The notes under the pieces are model-generated. The model ran no database searches. It worked only from the letters and a program-made list of their open reading frames with translations, and was not told the origin of the DNA. From Spirochaetaceae bacterium (lineage in GTDB: Bacteria; Spirochaetota; Spirochaetia; DSM-2461), in the NCBI GenBank assembly GCA_016342385.1, contig JAEINM010000033.1:1-17133 (forward strand): a DNA stretch of 17,133 nt. The letters run 5' to 3'. This document shows positions 13,875 to 17,133 of this stretch, one piece after another. Numbering within the stretch: position 1 is the first letter of the stretch; each line of letters starts with the position of its first letter. A program made the translations under genes and the position numbers.

Positions 13875-15932
13875 CTATTTCGTGACATTTACGAGAATTG
13901 AATGAGTTCTGGAACCTTTTGAGGGAAGAGTCGGTATAGTCGAAGTCAGATAATTGACATTCTCTGCCCAGCTACCCTGATTGAGTGAAACTGTACCTTC
14001 ACTGATTTTCTCCGTGACAAATGCTATGGATCTGATAAATCCTTCATGGCTGCTGATTTTAACAGGATCTTCATCATTTATACTTCTGGATTCTGCATCA
14101 CAAATATTTATCCAGAGTCTATCATCACATAGTTTTTTTAATGAGGGAATATTATCATTCTGAGAGTGAATCCTGTATTTTTCATGAGGAGATATCATTC
14201 TCAGGGGATATTTTTCCGAGGGACTAAAATTAATGTGTTCCGGTAGGAGTGTCCCCCCCTGTTTTCTCAGTTCTTCACAAGCGATTTCAATTTTTCCCGA
14301 TGGGGTTTGCAGAGGATACCTCTCGGGATCGGCAATAAACTCGGCTAAAGCGATTCTTCTGCTTCCTTTTCCCGAATAAAATCCTTTTCTCTTAAATCCT
14401 TCAATATCCTCAATTTCAGATTGAGAGAGAAAAAAATCCAACCATTGATCTTCTGTTCTGTTCTCGGTGTATTTATTGAAAAACCCCAGTTCTTCTGCCA
14501 GTCTGGAGAAGATCCAAAAATCGTTTTGTGCCATACCCGGGGGGGTAATCGCTTTGGCTGAGTAGAAAATATAATTATTCTGAGTGCTGATAATATCTTC
14601 CCGCTCAATGAAAGTTGTCACAGGTAGAATTATATCACTATAAGCAGCTGTCTCGGTCATAAAATAGTCATGAGTGACAGAAAATGCCGCTTTTTCAAAA
14701 GCCTGTACAGTCTTGGTCGTGTCACTGCCCTGACCAATATAATTCCCCCCTACATTATAAATAAAACTTATATCAGAGGGAAATCCGCCACTCTTTCCTT
14801 CCAGAACGGCATCGGCCCATAAATATACAGGTACTCTTTTTACTGATTTATTCTCCGGTACAGGTAATTTACCCAGTTGTGGCGTTGGGAGTTTATTCCA
14901 TTTACTGGCTCCCGAAGATCCCCCCACTTTCCCCGTATTACCCGTAGCCAGCTGTAATACCGCTCCCAATCTGTCGGTATTTTCACCTCCTATAGCTCTT
15001 TGTAAAGATAAGCCGGGTAAAAGTGCTGCCCTTGAAGACGCGGCGTATTTTCGAGTGAATTTTTTTATTTTTTCTACTGATATACCACATATCTTTTCAG
15101 CCCATTCGGGAGATTTTTCAATGCCGTCAGTTTCTCCCAGAATGTATTTTTCCAACAGATCAAAACCGGAGCTATATCTCTGCAGAAAATCCCTTCTTAT
15201 TAGTCTCTCCTCGATCAATATCCATAGAATGGCCAGCATGAAAGCAGAGTCTGTTCCTGGTTTTACAGGCAGCCATTCTGCCTTTAGATTGCTGACAGTT
15301 CTGGTTTTTCTGGGATCAATAACGGTTATGGGAATCCCTTTCTCTGCTGCTTCTGTCAGGATCGATTCGATTTCGCAGTCAAAACGGGTGTCCCAGGGAT
15401 TGAAACCCCAGAGGATAATATATTCAGAATTGAGCAGGGTCCTGCCGTCAATTCCTACATATTTTGTGCCGAAAACAGGCTGTTTAACAAACGAAGATGC
15501 TTCGCTGGAATAGTTTCCTGTTGTGTCTGTATAATCACCGTAAAGAGATAAAAATCTTCTGGTTACAAGGTCTGTATTGTGTAGTGCCCCACGACAGGAT
15601 CCGGAACCTCCCAGGCGCATGAGAGAAGAACAATTATTATCTTCCCTCAGGTTCTGCAATTTTGATGAGATAAGCTTCAGCGCCTCTTCCCAGCTCGCCC
15701 TACGGAATTTCCCGGTGCCTCTCATTCCAGTTCTGATCATGGGATGCAGGAGCCGGTCTTTGTGGTAAACAGTCTCTGCTGTTCTATACCCTTTCAGACA
15801 TCCTTTCATGTAGGGCAATTTGTCTGCTGAATCAGTAACTTTTTCCAGCTTCCCCTCTTTCACATAAGCTGTCAGAGCACAACCGGCTCCGCAGTCTTTG
15901 TTGCAGGATACGGGAACACAATAATCTTTCAT
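13875..15932 (-). CDS. Molybdopterin oxidoreductase, DMSO reductase family (stand-alone catalytic subunit)
   Basis: From ATG 15932 the protein has 685 residues. An N-terminal 4Fe-4S motif, CNKDCGAGC then C45 (C10, C14, C18, C45), is followed by KFRRASWEEAL. The pterin-binding core (about 55-475) includes TGNYSSEASS, where a Ser (142/143) aligns with the DmsA/DorA molybdenum ligand. A C-terminal dinucleotide-binding domain (about 575-685) ends it. Ser ligation suggests a DMSO-reductase-type enzyme, but the substrate is unknown. The frame extends upstream to ATG 15983, adding MKRNRSVIFFIFMYYFI, which has no twin-arginine motif; a TATTAT 6 nt before ATG 15932 and the conserved MKDYCVPVSC start favour the shorter form. 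The enzyme is therefore probably cytoplasmic. No electron-transfer or anchor subunit lies beside it. Confidence 0.9.
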   Translation of the reverse strand: MKDYCVPVSCNKDCGAGCALTAYVKEGKLEKVTDSADKLPYMKGCLKGYRTAETVYHKDRLLHPMIRTGMRGTGKFRRASWEEALKLISSKLQNLREDNNCSSLMRLGGSGSCRGALHNTDLVTRRFLSLYGDYTDTTGNYSSEASSFVKQPVFGTKYVGIDGRTLLNSEYIILWGFNPWDTRFDCEIESILTEAAEKGIPITVIDPRKTRTVSNLKAEWLPVKPGTDSAFMLAILWILIEERLIRRDFLQRYSSGFDLLEKYILGETDGIEKSPEWAEKICGISVEKIKKFTRKYAASSRAALLPGLSLQRAIGGENTDRLGAVLQLATGNTGKVGGSSGASKWNKLPTPQLGKLPVPENKSVKRVPVYLWADAVLEGKSGGFPSDISFIYNVGGNYIGQGSDTTKTVQAFEKAAFSVTHDYFMTETAAYSDIILPVTTFIEREDIISTQNNYIFYSAKAITPPGMAQNDFWIFSRLAEELGFFNKYTENRTEDQWLDFFLSQSEIEDIEGFKRKGFYSGKGSRRIALAEFIADPERYPLQTPSGKIEIACEELRKQGGTLLPEHINFSPSEKYPLRMISPHEKYRIHSQNDNIPSLKKLCDDRLWINICDAESRSINDEDPVKISSHEGFIRSIAFVTEKISEGTVSLNQGSWAENVNYLTSTIPTLPSKGSRTHSILVNVTK

Positions 15933-15938
15933 AATAAA

Positions 15939-15944
15939 ATAATA
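15939..15944 (-). promoter_or_regulatory. Possible -10 element 6 nt before the molybdoenzyme ATG
   Basis: TATTAT (5/6) lies 6 nt upstream of ATG 15932, the same layout as three other gene starts here. The matching -35, CTGTTA at 17 nt, is only 3/6. A competing -10, TATAGT at 16012-16007, would give a 17-nt leader before ATG 15983, but its -35 region does not match. Confidence 0.3.
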
Positions 15945-15986
15945 CATGAAAATGAAAAAGATAACAGATCTATTTCTCTTCATTTG

Positions 15987-16014
15987 TTGCCGGGTGATTA
16001 AAAATCACTATAAT
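15987..16014 (+). promoter_or_regulatory. Promoter of the PAS histidine kinase with palindrome in the spacer
   Basis: TTGCCG (15987-15992, 4/6) and a perfect TATAAT (16009-16014) are 16 nt apart. The spacer is almost wholly the inverted repeat GTGATT-AAA-AATCAC (15994-16008), an operator-like position. Seven bases separate the -10 from GTG 16022, and ten from ATG 16025, so a leaderless transcript is predicted. The palindrome resembles CRP/FNR sites in its half-sites but has an odd-length centre that does not fit either spacing. Confidence 0.5.
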
Positions 16015-16024
16015 TTATTATGTG

Positions 16025-17133
16025 ATGGATAGAAACCAAAGAGGTACAGCCATATTACTTATATTTATAATCTCCATTTGTCTGATCATATTCATTAACA
16101 TGTACCATCAGTATACAAAGCGATGGCAGGAACAGGAGATGGAGAGGCATGCAATCGTTATAGAGGAAGATTTCTGGGCTCTTGATGTTCAGGGGCCTGT
16201 GAAATACCTGACTCTGGTTTCAGAACGGGAAAATTATGCCGATATTGCAATATACGGGCTCAATGATGAGGAATTCCTTTCCATAAGCGGACCACCGCCG
16301 GCAGGTTTAAATTTATGCCTTGATTATCTTGGAATGATCCCCCAAACAGGAATGGAAATTAATATTATTCATAACGGCGAAACAATAGGCTATATAAGAG
16401 CAACCTACAGGAATATCAATATCTATGTCTATTTCCTGGCATTTATTCTCTGTACTCTTCTCTATTTTGTTATCATTCTGTTTCTTAAAACCAACCGGGC
16501 TAAACATGAGCTTGAAGACCGGGTAAAGATAAGAACTCTTGAACTGGAGGATGAGATAGAAGAGAGAATCAAGGTGGAGTCTGAATTAAAAGAAGTGAAA
16601 AATTATATTGCAAATATTATTGATTCCATGCCTTCTATTCTTGTGGGAGTAGATTCTTTGTGTCGAGTGACTCAGTGGAACAAGACAGCTGAACAGATAA
16701 CAGGAATCTCCTCATCTGAAGCAAGGGGGAAATCCATCGATAAAGTCCTGCCGCAAATGAAAAATAAAATAGAGTCCATTCAGGACAGTATTAATAGCAA
16801 AGAAATTAAACAGGAACTGAAGATCAGCAGCAGTGTCAGCGGAATAAATCACTATTTTGATATCACGGTCTATCCCCTGATAGAAGATGGTGTTCAGGGA
16901 GCAGTAATTCGGGTTGATGACATAACCGATAAAGTCAGGCTCGAAGAGGTGATGATACAAAGTGAAAAAATGCTGTCAGTCGGAGGATTGGCTGCGGGAA
17001 TGGCCCATGAAATCAATAATCCTCTTGGGGGGATGATGCAGACAGCTCATGTTATGCAGAACCGGCTTGGTAAGAATCTCACTCTGCCGGCCAATATTCA
17101 AGCGGCCGAAGAAGCGGGAACAACGATGGAGTC
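16025..17133 (+). CDS. PAS-containing membrane sensor histidine kinase, truncated by the window edge
   Basis: 369 codons are visible and the frame is open at the right edge. Order: membrane helix (8-26), extracytoplasmic sensor of about 105 residues (27-132), second helix (134-154), a charged coiled coil (155-198), a PAS domain (about 199-305, ending VIRVDDITDK) and the phosphoacceptor helix LAAGMAHEINNPLGG (H328). The ATPase domain must lie beyond the edge. The MAHEINNPLGG box resembles NtrB-like kinases. Start is ATG 16025 or the adjacent in-frame GTG 16022; neither has a ribosome site. It is divergent from the molybdoenzyme gene and may control it, or the pairing may be accidental. Confidence 0.9.
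   Translation, partial: MDRNQRGTAILLIFIISICLIIFINMYHQYTKRWQEQEMERHAIVIEEDFWALDVQGPVKYLTLVSERENYADIAIYGLNDEEFLSISGPPPAGLNLCLDYLGMIPQTGMEINIIHNGETIGYIRATYRNINIYVYFLAFILCTLLYFVIILFLKTNRAKHELEDRVKIRTLELEDEIEERIKVESELKEVKNYIANIIDSMPSILVGVDSLCRVTQWNKTAEQITGISSSEARGKSIDKVLPQMKNKIESIQDSINSKEIKQELKISSSVSGINHYFDITVYPLIEDGVQGAVIRVDDITDKVRLEEVMIQSEKMLSVGGLAAGMAHEINNPLGGMMQTAHVMQNRLGKNLTLPANIQAAEEAGTTME

Noticed and set aside
15055..15513. 152-codon + strand frame opposite the molybdoenzyme
   Set aside because: It lies fully antisense to a well-conserved core region and has low-complexity shadow composition.
16313..16960. Two - strand frames (16313-16507 and 16712-16960) opposite the PAS histidine kinase
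   Set aside because: The + strand is a continuous kinase frame with recognisable helices, PAS and H box; the - strand frames have no ribosome sites or family features.
1..17133. CRISPR arrays, insertion sequences, prophage or toxin-antitoxin genes
   Set aside because: No direct-repeat arrays, transposase motifs, terminal repeats or phage genes were seen; gene content looks like ordinary chromosomal housekeeping and signalling.

Overview
The window is AT-rich chromosomal DNA with densely packed bacterial genes. There are no mobile elements, rRNA, tRNA or CRISPR. My best guess at the source is a free-living anaerobic spirochaete or a relative. The grounds are AT-rich codon use, frequent TTG/GTG starts, a relaxed lipobox, a Tro-like metal transporter, several membrane sensor kinases and c-di-GMP enzymes, and no nearby response regulators. 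This is an inference from style; no single marker gene fixes the phylum.

Layout, left to right. Positions 1-36 hold the tail of a + strand gene, closed by a hairpin terminator. rpsU (ribosomal protein bS21) follows on the - strand with its own promoter. Next comes a 58-residue, very charged + strand gene. A COG3044-type ABC-class ATPase (-) is divergent from a small membrane protein with two cysteine pairs (+). A - strand run from 8048 to 3222 encodes a pirin, endonuclease III, a Cache-type sensor histidine kinase and an MFS transporter. Upstream of it is a three-gene zinc/manganese ABC importer operon (-), binding lipoprotein then ATPase then permease. A PAS-GGDEF-EAL phosphodiesterase (+) and a GAF-GGDEF diguanylate cyclase (-) face each other tail to tail. 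A stand-alone DMSO-reductase-family molybdoenzyme (-) is divergent from a PAS sensor histidine kinase (+) that runs off the right edge.

How it may work together. The ABC operon feeds Zn/Mn to the cell. The EAL and GGDEF proteins form a make/break pair for c-di-GMP. The molybdoenzyme is probably a soluble cytoplasmic oxidoreductase whose divergent promoter region, shared with a kinase, carries a palindrome.

The most interesting structural signal is in the starts. At least four genes (640+, 2640+, 6450- and 16022/16025+) have a recognisable -35/-10 promoter whose -10 hexamer ends 6-7 nt before the start codon, with no Shine-Dalgarno site. A fifth, the molybdoenzyme at 15932-, has the -10 at the same distance but a weak -35. 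This predicts leaderless mRNAs. Other genes here (rpsU, the ABC ATPase, pirin, the metal permease, the GGDEF gene) have ordinary Shine-Dalgarno sites. I saw no clearly new multigene defence or metabolic system.
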